From contig NZ_JAUSYH010000001.1 of assembly GCF_030816715.1 (NCBI RefSeq), forward strand, positions 6,324,001 to 6,388,000: a stretch of 64,000 nucleotides of DNA, written 5' to 3'. Source of the stretch: Streptomyces achromogenes. Its GTDB lineage: Bacteria > Actinomycetota > Actinomycetes > Streptomycetales > Streptomycetaceae. This document shows, one piece after another, positions 9,240 through 22,763 of the stretch. A program made the position numbers and the translations under genes. The notes under the pieces are model-generated. The model searched no databases and was not told the origin of the DNA. It saw nothing but the letters and a program-made list of their open reading frames with translations. Position 1 is the stretch's first letter. Every line of letters begins with the position of its first letter.

Positions 9240-10615
9240 CGTCGAGCAGCTCCCAGGCGACGGCCCGCACCTCTTCGGAGGCGCGGGCCGTCGCCCGTAC
9301 CCAAACCCTGATCAAGGGCACGGCCGGCATCGGCGTCGTCCGCAAGACCACCCTGCCGGGCGGCCTGCGCATCGTCACCGAGACCCTCCCGTCGGTCCGC
9401 TCCGCCACGTTCGGCATCTGGGCGCACGTGGGCTCCCGTGACGAGACGCCGTCCCTGAACGGCGCCACGCACTACCTGGAGCACCTCCTCTTCAAGGGGA
9501 CGACCCGCAGGTCCGCGCTCGACATCTCCTCCGCGATAGACGCGGTGGGCGGCGAGATGAACGCGTTCACGGCGAAGGAGTACACGTGCTACTACGCGCG
9601 CGTGCTCGACACCGACCTGCCGCTCGCCATCGACGTCGTCTGCGACATGCTGACCGGCTCCCTCATCCGTGAGGAGGACGTCAACGTCGAGCGCGGCGCG
9701 ATCCTCGAAGAGATCGCCATGACCGAGGACGACCCCGGCGACTGCGTGCACGACCTGTTCGCGCAGACGATGTTCGGGGACAACCCCCTCGGCCGGCCGG
9801 TCCTCGGCACCGTCGACACGGTCAACGCCCTCACCGCCGACCGCATCCGCCGCTTCTACAAGAAGCACTACGACCCGACCCACCTCGTGGTCGCCGCCGC
9901 CGGCAACATCGACCACAACAAGGTCGTCCGCCAGGTCCGCGCGGCCTTCGAGAAGGCGGGCTCCCTCAGAAACACGGACGCGGCGCCCATCGGCCCGCGT
10001 GACGGCCGGCGCGCGATCCGCGCGGTGGGCAGGGTCGAGCTGATCGGCCGCAGGACCGAACAGGCGCACGTCGTGCTCGGCATGCCCGGCCTCGCCCGCA
10101 CGGACGACCGGCGCTGGGCGCTCGGCGTGCTGAACACGGCCCTCGGCGGCGGCATGTCCTCCCGTCTCTTCCAGGAGGTCCGCGAGAAGCGCGGCCTGGC
10201 CTACAGCGTGTACTCGTACACCTCGGGCTTCGCCGACTGCGGTCTCTTCGGCGTGTACGCGGGCTGCCGTCCGAGCCAGGTGCACGACGTGCTGAAGATC
10301 TGCCGGGACGAACTCGACCAGGTCGCCGAGCACGGTCTGTCCGACGAGGAGATCGTCCGCGCCATCGGCCAGCTCCGCGGCTCCACGGTCCTCGGCCTGG
10401 AGGACACCGGCGCGCTCATGAACCGCATCGGCAAGAGCGAGCTGTGCTGGGGCGACCAGATGTCCGTCGACGACATGCTGGCCCGGATAGCGGCCGTCAC
10501 CCCGGACGAGGTCCGCTCCGTGGCCCGCGACATCCTGGGACAGCGCCCGTCGCTGTCGGTCATAGGCCCCCTCAAGGACAAGCAGGCCGCGCGGCTGCAC
10601 GACGCGGTCGCCTGA
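9236..10615 (+). CDS. M16-family zinc metalloprotease (mitochondrial processing peptidase-like)
   Basis: A 459-residue protein with the inverted zinc motif HxxEH (His79, Glu82, His83) and a third ligand Glu about 76 residues on (Glu159 in RGAILEEI). The C-terminal half carries the second, inactive-type M16 lobe (GGGMSSRLFQEVREKRGLAYSVYS). Such enzymes process or degrade peptides; the substrate is unknown. It overlaps pnp by 4 nt, the usual actinobacterial pnp-M16 pair. The first 35 residues are Ser/Ala-rich and lack a signal peptide, so the enzyme should be cytoplasmic. Confidence 0.93.
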   Translation: MTSSSSQATARTSSEARAVARTQTLIKGTAGIGVVRKTTLPGGLRIVTETLPSVRSATFGIWAHVGSRDETPSLNGATHYLEHLLFKGTTRRSALDISSAIDAVGGEMNAFTAKEYTCYYARVLDTDLPLAIDVVCDMLTGSLIREEDVNVERGAILEEIAMTEDDPGDCVHDLFAQTMFGDNPLGRPVLGTVDTVNALTADRIRRFYKKHYDPTHLVVAAAGNIDHNKVVRQVRAAFEKAGSLRNTDAAPIGPRDGRRAIRAVGRVELIGRRTEQAHVVLGMPGLARTDDRRWALGVLNTALGGGMSSRLFQEVREKRGLAYSVYSYTSGFADCGLFGVYAGCRPSQVHDVLKICRDELDQVAEHGLSDEEIVRAIGQLRGSTVLGLEDTGALMNRIGKSELCWGDQMSVDDMLARIAAVTPDEVRSVARDILGQRPSLSVIGPLKDKQAARLHDAVA

Positions 10616-10659
10616 CACCCTCCGCCAGGCCTTCGGCAACTTCGGTAAGGAAGCAAGAG

Positions 10660-11412
10660 ATGAGCAAGCTGCGCGTGGCGGTCCTCGGCGCCAAGGGCCG
10701 GATCGGCTCCGAGGCGGTACGGGCGGTCGAGGCCGCCGAGGACATGGAGCTGGTGGCCGCCCTCGGCCGCGGCGACGACCTGCAGACGCTGGCGCGGACC
10801 GGCGCCCAGGTCGCGGTCGAACTGACCACCCCCGCCTCGGTCATGGACAACCTCGACTTCTGCGTACGGCACGGCATCCACGCCGTGGTCGGCACCACCG
10901 GCTGGACGGACGAACGCCTCGCGCAGCTGAACGGCTGGCTGGCCGCGTCCCCCGCCACGGGCGTGCTCATCGCACCCAACTTCTCCATCGGGGCCGTCCT
11001 CACCATGAAGTTCGCGCAGATCGCCGCGCCGTACTTCGAGTCCGTCGAGGTCGTGGAACTGCACCACCCCAACAAGGTGGACGCCCCGTCCGGCACCGCC
11101 ACCCGCACCGCCCAGCTCATCGCCGAGGCCCGCCGCGCGGCCGGCTCGGCCCCGGCCCCGGACGCCACGGCGACGGGGCTGGACGGCGCGCGGGGAGCCA
11201 GCGTCGACGGCGTCCCGGTCCACGCGATCCGGCTGCGGGGCCTCCTGGCCCACCAGGAGGTCCTGCTGGGCGGCGAGGGCGAGACCCTGACCGTCCGCCA
11301 CGACTCGCTCCACCACAGCAGCTTCATGCCGGGCATCCTGCTGGGAGCCCGCCGGGTGGTGTCGACGCCCGGCCTCACCTTCGGCCTGGAACACTTCCTG
11401 GACCTGAACTGA
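10660..11412 (+). CDS. dapB: 4-hydroxy-tetrahydrodipicolinate reductase
   Basis: A 250-residue enzyme reducing HTPA to tetrahydrodipicolinate with NAD(P)H in diaminopimelate/lysine synthesis. The nucleotide-binding loop GAKGRIG is at residues 10-16. The catalytic segment ELHHPNKVDAPSGTA has His135 and Lys139. ATG 10660 follows an aaggaag ribosome-binding site and gives the normal family length. It lies 44 nt after the M16 gene and is probably in the same operon. dapA, the preceding pathway step, is 2.6 kb downstream. Confidence 0.97.
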   Translation: MSKLRVAVLGAKGRIGSEAVRAVEAAEDMELVAALGRGDDLQTLARTGAQVAVELTTPASVMDNLDFCVRHGIHAVVGTTGWTDERLAQLNGWLAASPATGVLIAPNFSIGAVLTMKFAQIAAPYFESVEVVELHHPNKVDAPSGTATRTAQLIAEARRAAGSAPAPDATATGLDGARGASVDGVPVHAIRLRGLLAHQEVLLGGEGETLTVRHDSLHHSSFMPGILLGARRVVSTPGLTFGLEHFLDLN

Positions 11413-11424
11413 GCCTCTGACGTC

Positions 11425-11880
11425 ATGCGCGCGAAGATCTCCTACGCCCTCACGGCCGCCGTCCTGGTCTTCTACTTCGTCCTGGTCGGCAGCCGCGGCG
11501 TCATGCTCATCCAGTCCGGCACACTGCTCACCGTCACGTTCGGCTTGGCGGTGCTGATCCTGCCGGTCATCGGCGTCTGGTTCCTGTGGAAGAACACCCA
11601 GTTCGTCCGCCGGGCCAACGCGCTCGCAGCCGAACTCGACGCCGAGGGCGGTCTGCCCGTGGACGAGCTGAAACGCACCCCGAGCGGCCGGATCGACCGC
11701 GACTCGGCCGACGAGGTGTTCGCCGTGCGCAAGGCCGAGACCGAGGCGGCCCCCGAGGACTGGCGCACCTGGTTCCGGCTCGCCGTCGCCTACCACGACG
11801 CCCGGGACACCCCCCGGGCCCGCAAGGCCATGCAGCGGGCGATCAGCCTGCACGACGGCAAGCCCGTCGGGGCCGCCTGA
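11425..11880 (+). CDS. Small membrane protein with C-terminal TPR-like helices
   Basis: A 151-residue protein with two transmembrane segments (about 8-24 and 32-55) followed by a cytoplasmic region. Its end, DWRTWFRLAVAYHDARDTPRARKAMQRAI, is a single tetratricopeptide-like helix pair. It begins 12 nt after dapB and is conserved next to dapB in Streptomyces as I remember the synteny. Function is unknown; TPR motifs suggest protein-protein contacts at the membrane. Confidence 0.85.
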   Translation: MRAKISYALTAAVLVFYFVLVGSRGVMLIQSGTLLTVTFGLAVLILPVIGVWFLWKNTQFVRRANALAAELDAEGGLPVDELKRTPSGRIDRDSADEVFAVRKAETEAAPEDWRTWFRLAVAYHDARDTPRARKAMQRAISLHDGKPVGAA

Positions 11881-11915
11881 CCTCCCGCACCCCACCCGCC
11901 CCGCGCGCACGCGGA

Positions 11916-11950
11916 AGGGGCCGGCCCGCCCTCGCGGCGGACCGGCCCCT
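11916..11950. terminator. Bidirectional terminator
   Basis: Inverted repeat aggggccggcccgcc (11916-11930) and ggcggaccggcccct (11936-11950), with one mismatch, between two convergent genes. Confidence 0.8.
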
Positions 11951-11965
11951 CCGTGCGTACGGCGG

Positions 11966-12517
11966 TCAGCCGTGCCGGTTCTCCGCGGCCCACGCCTCGA
12001 CCGCGTCCGCCGCCCGGTCGAAGGCCTCGCCGCGCGCCAGGAAGTCCGCCCCGTGCGTGGTCAGCAAAGGCGTGCTCTCGGCCGGCCGGTCCCGTCGCGC
12101 GACCGTCAGGGCCTGCCCCTGGACGGTCCGCGGCAGCCCCAGCCAGCGCACCGGCTGCTGCACGGTGTGCACCGCCCCGACCCGCTCCCACGGCAGCGTG
12201 CGCGTGACGAGGAAGCCGACATGGCGCAGCCCGCGCGCGCTCACCCACACACCCATCCGCAGCAGCCGCAGGGCGCAGGCGATCACCAGCAGGGAGCCGC
12301 CGAAGACCACGCCGGCCTCGGACACCGAGCCGGTCAGGGCGATGATGACTGCCGCGAACAGCACGAACGAGGCGAGCAGCAGCGTCAGCGCCGCGATCCC
12401 GACCCGCCAGGGGCCGGGCCGGTAGGGGCGCCGCCAGCGCTCATGGTCCTCGAAGGGCAGGGCGACGTCGTCCGCCGCGTCGAACGGTCGGTCGGCCGTC
12501 AGGAAGGGCAGGGGCAC
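11966..12517 (-). CDS. Hypothetical membrane protein with PH-like C-terminal domain
   Basis: A 183-residue protein with two hydrophobic helices (about 39-62 and 68-86) behind a short polar N-terminus. The soluble tail (VWVSARGLRHVGFLVTRTLPWERVGAVHTV) resembles the bacterial PH/DUF2581-type domain found in many actinobacterial membrane proteins. It converges on the dapB operon. Role unknown; assignment is by fold impression only. Confidence 0.78.
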   Translation of the reverse strand: MPLPFLTADRPFDAADDVALPFEDHERWRRPYRPGPWRVGIAALTLLLASFVLFAAVIIALTGSVSEAGVVFGGSLLVIACALRLLRMGVWVSARGLRHVGFLVTRTLPWERVGAVHTVQQPVRWLGLPRTVQGQALTVARRDRPAESTPLLTTHGADFLARGEAFDRAADAVEAWAAENRHG

Positions 12518-12625
12518 GACTGGTCCTCACTCGTCCATGCGTGGGCTGGCTGTGCCCGGTGAGGCTATCCGCCTGTGTGCCCGCTCACCACCATCGGGGT
12601 CCGTGGCGGCGCTGGCGGTCCTGCT

Positions 12626-12862
12626 TCAGCGGCCCGGGGACGCCTGTGACTGCTGACCCTGCAAGGAGTGGTCGACGCTCAGCGCCGGCATCCCGACGAC
12701 CAGCGAGCCCATCAGCCCGGCCACGATCGTGAGCCCCAGCAGCCACCGCCCGGCTATCCGACTCACGGAGGACCGCTCGGGGGGTGGGGGAGCGACATTG
12801 CTTCGGAACCTGTCGGCCTCGGCGAGGAAGGCGAAGGGGACGGGCTCGCGCCGACGGAACAT
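12626..12862 (-). CDS. Small single-pass membrane protein, hypothetical
   Basis: A 78-residue protein with one transmembrane helix (about 41-60, WLLGLTIVAGLMGSLVVGM) between a proline-rich N-terminal half and a short Gln/Ser tail. The ATG at 12862 has an excellent aggaggaag ribosome-binding site 8 nt upstream, so it is preferred over an ATG 11 codons earlier. The start is about 200 bp from divergent thyX. I do not recognise a family. Confidence 0.7.
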   Translation of the reverse strand: MFRRREPVPFAFLAEADRFRSNVAPPPPERSSVSRIAGRWLLGLTIVAGLMGSLVVGMPALSVDHSLQGQQSQASPGR

Positions 12863-13068
12863 GGTGGGTACTTCCTCCTGGAAGGGGTGGGCCATCGTCT
12901 CAACGCATGGGACATCGTCTACCGGTACAGACGCTCGAGTGCCCGAAAACGTGCCCCATATCGGCAGACGTCCTGAAGAAATCCCGCGGCACGCCCGTGC
13001 TCGTCCGGCGCAACGGCCCCCGTAGAGTTGGCGCCGCTCCGAAGACGCGATGGAAGGACCCCCCTGCC

Positions 13069-13809
13069 GTGACCGACAGCCCCGCCGACGACCTCAAGCC
13101 CGGCTTCCGCAGCGACGTCACCGTCGAGCTGGTCAAGCACACCGCGTCCGACGCCGACGTGCTCTTCGCCGCCCGTGTCTCGACCGTCGGCGAGCAGTCC
13201 CTCGACGAGCTGGGCAAGGACCCCGAGCGGTCGAAGGGCCTGATCAACTATCTGATGCGGGACCGGCACGGCAGCCCCTTCGAGCACAACTCGATGACCT
13301 TCTTCATCAGCGCCCCGATCTTCGTCTTCCGCGAGTTCATGCGGCACCGCGTGGGCTGGTCCTACAACGAGGAGTCCGGCCGCTACCGGGAGCTCCAGCC
13401 GGTCTTCTACGTCCCCGGCGAGTCCCGCAAGCTGGTGCAGGAGGGCCGCCCCGGCAAGTACGTCTTCGTCGAGGGAACCGAGGCCCAGCAGGAGCTGGTC
13501 GGCCGCACCATGGAGGACTCCTACGTTCGGGCCTACGAGGCCTACCAGGAGATGCTCGCCGCCGGAGTCGCCCGCGAGGTCGCGCGCGCGGTCCTCCCGG
13601 TGGGCCTGTTCTCCTCGATGTACGCCACCTGCAACGCCCGGTCGCTGATGCACTTCCTGGGCCTGCGCACCCAGCACGAGCTGGCGAAGGTCCCCTCCTT
13701 CCCGCAGCGGGAGATCGAGATGGTGGGCGAGAAGATGGAGGCCGAGTGGGCCAGGCTCATGCCCCTCACCTACGCGGCCTTCAACGCGAACGGGCGTGTC
13801 GCACCGTGA
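13069..13809 (+). CDS. thyX: Flavin-dependent thymidylate synthase
   Basis: A 246-residue FAD/NADPH-dependent enzyme that methylates dUMP to dTMP using methylene-tetrahydrofolate. The family motif RHRx(7-8)S is at residues 92-103 (RHRVGWSYNEES), followed by GRY, and substrate-binding residues occur near NARSLMHFLGLR. GTG 13069 follows ggaagga and gives the typical length. Streptomycetes often also carry thyA; only thyX is visible here. It lies upstream of dapA, as in other streptomycetes. Confidence 0.97.
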   Translation: MTDSPADDLKPGFRSDVTVELVKHTASDADVLFAARVSTVGEQSLDELGKDPERSKGLINYLMRDRHGSPFEHNSMTFFISAPIFVFREFMRHRVGWSYNEESGRYRELQPVFYVPGESRKLVQEGRPGKYVFVEGTEAQQELVGRTMEDSYVRAYEAYQEMLAAGVAREVARAVLPVGLFSSMYATCNARSLMHFLGLRTQHELAKVPSFPQREIEMVGEKMEAEWARLMPLTYAAFNANGRVAP

Positions 13810-13862
13810 CGAGGACGGGCCACGGAGACGTATGTACGGATCATCCGCCCGAAGTGTCCGTA

Positions 13863-13892
13863 TTGCGGCATTTGGAGAAGTTCATCTAGCCT
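13863..13892 (+). promoter_or_regulatory. Candidate vegetative promoter upstream of dapA
   Basis: TTGCGG (13863-13868), an 18-nt spacer and TAGCCT (13887-13892) match the major-sigma (HrdB-type) consensus well. The predicted start is near 13899, immediately before the hairpin at 13901. Confidence 0.6.
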
Positions 13893-13900
13893 GATCAAAC

Positions 13901-13944
13901 GGACCCGGCACTGCTTGAACCCCCGAGCAGGCAGTGCCGGGTTC
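13901..13944 (+). terminator. Hairpin between thyX and dapA (thyX terminator or 5' leader structure)
   Basis: Arms acccggcactgc and gcagtgccgggt (12 bp) enclose a 16-nt loop and are followed by tccatctttgt. It lies 92 nt after thyX and about 70 nt before dapA, directly at the start point of the candidate promoter. It could terminate thyX, attenuate dapA or define a very short RNA. Confidence 0.7.
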
Positions 13945-14014
13945 CATCTTTGTCATGACTTTTCGTACCCCCCGACGGCAGACCCCACGGTGAGCAACGA
14001 GTAGCGTGTCACCC

Positions 14015-14914
14015 ATGGCTCCGACCTCCACTCCGCAGACCCCCTTCGGGCGGGTCCTCACCGCCATGGTCACGCCCCTCACGGCGGACGGCGCGATCGA
14101 CCTCGACGGCGCACAGCGGCTCGCCACCCACCTGGTGGACGCAGGCAACGACGGCCTGATCGTCAACGGCACCACCGGCGAGTCGCCCACCACCAGCGAC
14201 GCGGAGAAATCGGATCTGGTACGAGCCGTCCTGGAGGCCGTCGGAGACCGCGCCCACGTGGTCGCGGGAGTCGGCACCAACGACACCCACCACAGCGTCG
14301 AACTGGCCAAGGCGGCCGAGACGACGGGCGCACACGGCCTCCTGGTCGTCACCCCGTACTACAACAAGCCCCCGCAGGAGGGTCTCTACCGCCACTTCAC
14401 GGCCGTCGCCGACGCCACCGGCCTGCCGGTCATGCTCTACGACATCCCCGGCCGCAGCGGTGTCCCGATCAGCACCGAGACGCTGGTCCGCCTCGCCGCC
14501 CACCCCCGGATCGTCGCCAACAAGGACGCCAAGGGCGATCTGGGCCGCGCGAGCTGGGCCATCGCGCGCTCCGGCCTCGCCTGGTACTCCGGTGACGACA
14601 TGCTGAACCTGCCGCTGCTCTCCGTGGGAGCGGTCGGCTTCGTCTCGGTGGTCGGCCACCTGGTCACCCCGGAGCTGCGCGCCCTGGTCGAGGCGTTCAC
14701 CGCCGGCGACGTCCAGAAGGCTACCGAGATCCACCAGAAGCTGCTCCCCGTCTACACGGGCATGTTCCGCACCCAGGGCGTCATGACGACGAAGGCGGCG
14801 CTCGCCCTGCAGGGCCTGCCCGCGGGACCGCTGCGCCCGCCCATGGTCGAGTGCTCGCCCGAAGAGATCGAACAGCTCAAGATCGATCTTGCCGCGGGCG
14901 GGGTACAGCTCTGA
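14015..14914 (+). CDS. dapA: 4-hydroxy-tetrahydrodipicolinate synthase
   Basis: A 299-residue class I aldolase condensing pyruvate with aspartate semialdehyde, the committed step to lysine and diaminopimelate. The Schiff-base Lys170 lies in VANKDAKGD, Tyr142 in LYDIPGR and the Thr pair in NGTTGES. ATG 14015 gives the usual MAPTSTPQTPFGRV beginning; an in-frame GTG three codons earlier (14006) cannot be excluded, and neither has a strong ribosome-binding site. The next gene, RNase J, starts 128 nt downstream. No lysine riboswitch was recognised in the short leader. Confidence 0.96.
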   Translation: MAPTSTPQTPFGRVLTAMVTPLTADGAIDLDGAQRLATHLVDAGNDGLIVNGTTGESPTTSDAEKSDLVRAVLEAVGDRAHVVAGVGTNDTHHSVELAKAAETTGAHGLLVVTPYYNKPPQEGLYRHFTAVADATGLPVMLYDIPGRSGVPISTETLVRLAAHPRIVANKDAKGDLGRASWAIARSGLAWYSGDDMLNLPLLSVGAVGFVSVVGHLVTPELRALVEAFTAGDVQKATEIHQKLLPVYTGMFRTQGVMTTKAALALQGLPAGPLRPPMVECSPEEIEQLKIDLAAGGVQL

Positions 14915-14989
14915 CAACAGACTTCACAACTGAATAGGCAGGCCACCGGTGCCTGCAATCCACCACGACAACTGCTTCTGCACGAACGT

Positions 14990-15027
14990 CACGCGCGCCA
15001 CGTGCCCACCGGTACGTGGCGCGCGTG
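14990..15027 (+). promoter_or_regulatory. Perfect hairpin immediately upstream of the RNase J ribosome-binding site
   Basis: A 14-bp perfect stem (arms 14990-15003 and 15014-15027, 10-nt loop) ends 3 nt before gaggag, which itself serves the TTG start at 15043. The lack of a T-run and its position within a probable leader argue for a post-transcriptional role, although it could also terminate dapA. Confidence 0.6.
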
Positions 15028-15042
15028 TGTGAGGAGAGTCTT

Positions 15043-16728
15043 TTGAGTCATCCGCATCCGCAACTCGCTCCGCCCCCGCAGCTCCCCGCGGGCGGCCTCC
15101 GGGTCACTCCGCTCGGCGGGCTCGGCGAAATCGGCCGGAACATGACGGTCTTCGAATACGGCGGCCGCCTGCTGATCGTCGACTGCGGGGTGCTGTTCCC
15201 CGAGGAGGAGCAGCCCGGCATCGACCTGATCCTGCCGGACTTCTCGTCCATCCGGGACCGCCTCGACGACATCGAGGGCATCGTCCTGACCCATGGTCAC
15301 GAGGACCACATCGGCGCCGTCCCCTACCTCCTGCGCGAGAAGCCGGACATCCCGCTCATCGGCTCCAAGCTGACCCTCGCGCTGATCGAGGCCAAGCTCC
15401 AGGAGCACCGGATCCGCCCGTACACCCTCGAGGTGGCGGAGGGGCACCGGGAGCGCATCGGCCCGTTCGACTGTGAGTTCATCGCCGTCAACCACTCGAT
15501 CCCGGACGCCCTCGCGGTCGCGATCCGCACGCCCGCCGGCATGGTGGTTCACACGGGCGACTTCAAGATGGACCAGCTCCCGCTGGACGGCAGGCTCACC
15601 GACCTGCACGCGTTCGCCCGCCTGAGCGAGGAGGGCATCGACCTCCTTCTCTCCGACTCGACGAACGCCGAGGTCCCCGGGTTCGTGCCGCCCGAGCGGG
15701 ACATCTCCAACGTTTTGCGCACGGTCTTCGCCGGAGCCCGCAAGCGGATCATCGTGGCCAGCTTCGCCAGTCACGTCCACCGCATCCAGCAGATCCTCGA
15801 CGCGGCGCACGAGTACGGCCGCCGCGTCGCCTTCGTGGGCCGCTCGATGGTCCGCAACATGGGCATCGCGCGCGACCTGGGGTACCTGAAGGTCCCGCCG
15901 GGCCTCGTCGTGGACGTCAAGACCCTCGACGACCTTCCGGACCACGAGGTCGTCCTGGTGTGCACGGGGTCCCAGGGCGAGCCGATGGCGGCCCTGTCCC
16001 GCATGGCCAACCGCGACCACCAGATCCGCATCGTCCCCGGCGACACGGTGATCCTGGCGTCGTCGCTCATCCCGGGCAACGAGAACGCGGTCTACCGGGT
16101 CATCAACGGCCTGACCCGCTGGGGCGCGAACGTCATCCACAAGGGCAACGCCAAGGTGCACGTCTCGGGCCACGCGTCTGCCGGCGAGCTCCTGTACTTC
16201 TACAACATCTGCCGCCCGAAGAACCTGATGCCGGTGCACGGCGAATGGCGGCACCTGCGCGCCAACGCCGAGCTGGGCGCCCTGACGGGCGTCCCGCACG
16301 ACCGCATCGTGATCGCGGAGGACGGCGTGGTCGTCGACCTCGTCGAGGGCAAGGCGAAGATCGCCGGCAAGGTCCAGGCGGGATACGTGTACGTCGACGG
16401 CCTCTCGGTCGGCGACGTCGGCGAGCCGGCCCTGAAGGACCGGAAGATCCTGGGCGACGAGGGCATCATCTCGGTCTTCGTCGTCGTGGACTCCTCCACC
16501 GGCAAGATCACCGGCGGCCCGCACATCCAGGCCCGCGGTTCGGGCATCGAGGACTCCGCCTTCTCGGCCGTCACCCCGAAGATCGCCGAGGTCCTGGAAC
16601 GCTCGGCCCAGGACGGTGTCGTCGAGCCCCACCAGCTGCAGCAGCTGATCCGCCGCACCCTGGGCAAGTGGGTCTCCGACACCTATCGCCGCAGGCCGAT
16701 GATCCTCCCGGTCGTGGTGGAGGTCTGA
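15043..16728 (+). CDS. rnj: Ribonuclease J
   Basis: A 561-residue metallo-beta-lactamase/beta-CASP ribonuclease with 5'-3' exo- and endonuclease activity in mRNA decay and rRNA maturation. The metal-binding motif HGHEDH is at residues 84-89; VVHTGDFKMD, ASFASHVHRIQQ and a C-terminal domain follow. TTG 15043 is chosen because gaggagag lies just upstream and the resulting length matches the family; GTG 15016 would put the ribosome-binding site inside the gene. It sits just before the rRNA operon. Confidence 0.95.
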   Translation: MSHPHPQLAPPPQLPAGGLRVTPLGGLGEIGRNMTVFEYGGRLLIVDCGVLFPEEEQPGIDLILPDFSSIRDRLDDIEGIVLTHGHEDHIGAVPYLLREKPDIPLIGSKLTLALIEAKLQEHRIRPYTLEVAEGHRERIGPFDCEFIAVNHSIPDALAVAIRTPAGMVVHTGDFKMDQLPLDGRLTDLHAFARLSEEGIDLLLSDSTNAEVPGFVPPERDISNVLRTVFAGARKRIIVASFASHVHRIQQILDAAHEYGRRVAFVGRSMVRNMGIARDLGYLKVPPGLVVDVKTLDDLPDHEVVLVCTGSQGEPMAALSRMANRDHQIRIVPGDTVILASSLIPGNENAVYRVINGLTRWGANVIHKGNAKVHVSGHASAGELLYFYNICRPKNLMPVHGEWRHLRANAELGALTGVPHDRIVIAEDGVVVDLVEGKAKIAGKVQAGYVYVDGLSVGDVGEPALKDRKILGDEGIISVFVVVDSSTGKITGGPHIQARGSGIEDSAFSAVTPKIAEVLERSAQDGVVEPHQLQQLIRRTLGKWVSDTYRRRPMILPVVVEV

Positions 16729-16759
16729 GCGACGTACGACCCCTCGTACGCGTGAACCC

Positions 16760-16799
16760 GGAGCGGGGCTCCCCGATTTGCATCGGGGAGCCCCGCTCC
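16760..16799 (+). terminator. Strong terminator after RNase J
   Basis: A perfect 18-bp inverted repeat (16760-16777 and 16782-16799) with a ttgc loop, 31 nt after the stop codon. Confidence 0.88.
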
Positions 16800-17241
16800 A
16801 GTACGTTTACGGCTCCGCCTGAACGGGAACCCGGTACACCTCGTGCCCCGGATCCACTTCCCGGAGGGGCGAGAAAACCGACTCAGAACTTCTGATAAAG
16901 TCGGAACCGCCGGAAAGGAAAACCCGCGAGATAAGCGGGGAACCTGGAAAGCACCGAGGAAATCGGATCGGGAAACGGTCTGATAGAGTCGGAAACGCAA
17001 GACCGAAGGGAAACTGCCCGGAGGAAAGCCCGAGAGGGTGAGTACGAAGGAAGCGTCCGTTCCTTGAGAACTCAACAGCGTGCCAAAAATCAACGCCAGA
17101 TATGTTGATACCCCGTCCCCGGCAGTGATAGCCGAGGATGAGGTTCCTTTGAAACAAACACAGCGAGGACGTTGTGAACGCCGAGCTTATTCCGCTCGAC
17201 GTTCCGCTCTCGTGTGTGCGATCCCGATCACGGGAAAACAT
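16800..17241 (+). promoter_or_regulatory. rRNA operon promoter and leader region
   Basis: About 440 bp without genes. Two similar blocks containing tctgataaagtcggaa and tctgatagagtcggaa have -10-like hexamers at 16896-16901 and 16984-16989, suggesting tandem rRNA promoters; no good -35 is visible for either. Downstream, ttccttgagaactcaac (about 17060-17075) resembles the actinobacterial boxA antitermination element and recurs in the 16S-23S spacer. An inverted repeat atcaac...gttgat (about 17089-17109) probably belongs to the 16S processing stem. Confidence 0.6.
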
Positions 17242-22200
<4,959 letters not shown>

Positions 22201-22288
22201 AGTTGCTCGCGTCCACTGTGTTGGTTCTGAAACCACGAACAGCCCCATGCCATGGTCACGGTGTGGTGCGGCTGGACAGTTTCATAGT

Positions 22289-22408
22289 GTTTCGGTGGTC
22301 ATAGCGTGAGGGAAACGCCCGGTTACATTCCGAACCCGGAAGCTAAGCCTTACAGCGCCGATGGTACTGCAGGGGGGACCCTGTGGGAGAGTAGGACACC
22401 GCCGAACA
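22289..22408 (+). rRNA. rrf: 5S ribosomal RNA
   Basis: About 120 nt from gtttcggtggtcatagcg to accgccgaac, with complementary ends and the conserved cgaacccggaagctaagcc. It follows the 23S gene after about 88 nt of spacer. Confidence 0.96.
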
Positions 22409-22416
22409 ATCATTGC

Positions 22417-22450
22417 GAAAACCCCCGTGCCATTCGGCACGGGGGTTTTC
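22417..22450 (+). terminator. rRNA operon terminator
   Basis: A perfect 15-bp stem gaaaacccccgtgcc / ggcacgggggttttc with an attc loop, ending in a T-run. Confidence 0.93.
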
Positions 22451-22567
22451 TGCGTTCCAGGCATGACGAACCGGCCAGCGCAGCGGCGTCCGGTCAGGGG
22501 AAGATGCACCGGACAGGCCGGCCCGGTGAGGGGCGGCGGACCGCTTCAGCCCGACCTGTGAGCGAGT

Positions 22568-22597
22568 TTGAGAACACCGGGCCGTTCGGGGTATGCT
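22568..22597 (+). promoter_or_regulatory. tRNA-Thr promoter
   Basis: TTGAGA (22568-22573), 18 nt, TATGCT (22592-22597). The predicted start is about 30 nt before the tRNA, so the tRNA appears to be transcribed independently of the rRNA operon. Confidence 0.65.
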
Positions 22598-22636
22598 CTG
22601 TTCCGTTGCCGCGAGGGAAACCTCGAGAAGTGACCA

Positions 22637-22712
22637 GCCCCCTTAGCTCAGTCGGCAGAGCGTCTCCATGGTAAGGAGAAGGTCAACGGTTCGATTCCGT
22701 TAGGGGGCTCCA
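22637..22712 (+). tRNA. tRNA-Thr (anticodon GGT)
   Basis: A 76-nt cloverleaf. The acceptor stem GCCCCCT pairs with AGGGGGC, the D-arm is ttagctcagtcggcagagc, the anticodon stem tctcc/ggaga encloses loop atggtaa (anticodon GGT, reading ACC/ACT), the T-loop is ttcgattcc and the CCA end is encoded. Confidence 0.97.
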
Positions 22713-22713
22713 C

Positions 22714-22756
22714 AAAGAGAAAGCCTCCACCCGTTCGGGTGGGGGCTTTTCTCTTT
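22714..22756. terminator. Terminator shared by tRNA-Thr and osaC
   Basis: A stem of about 19 bp (aaagagaaagcctccaccc / gggtgggggcttttctcttt) with a gttc loop begins directly after the tRNA CCA and ends 8 nt before the osaC stop. The two transcripts converge here, and T-runs exist in both directions. Confidence 0.88.
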
Positions 22757-22763
22757 GCCCGTC

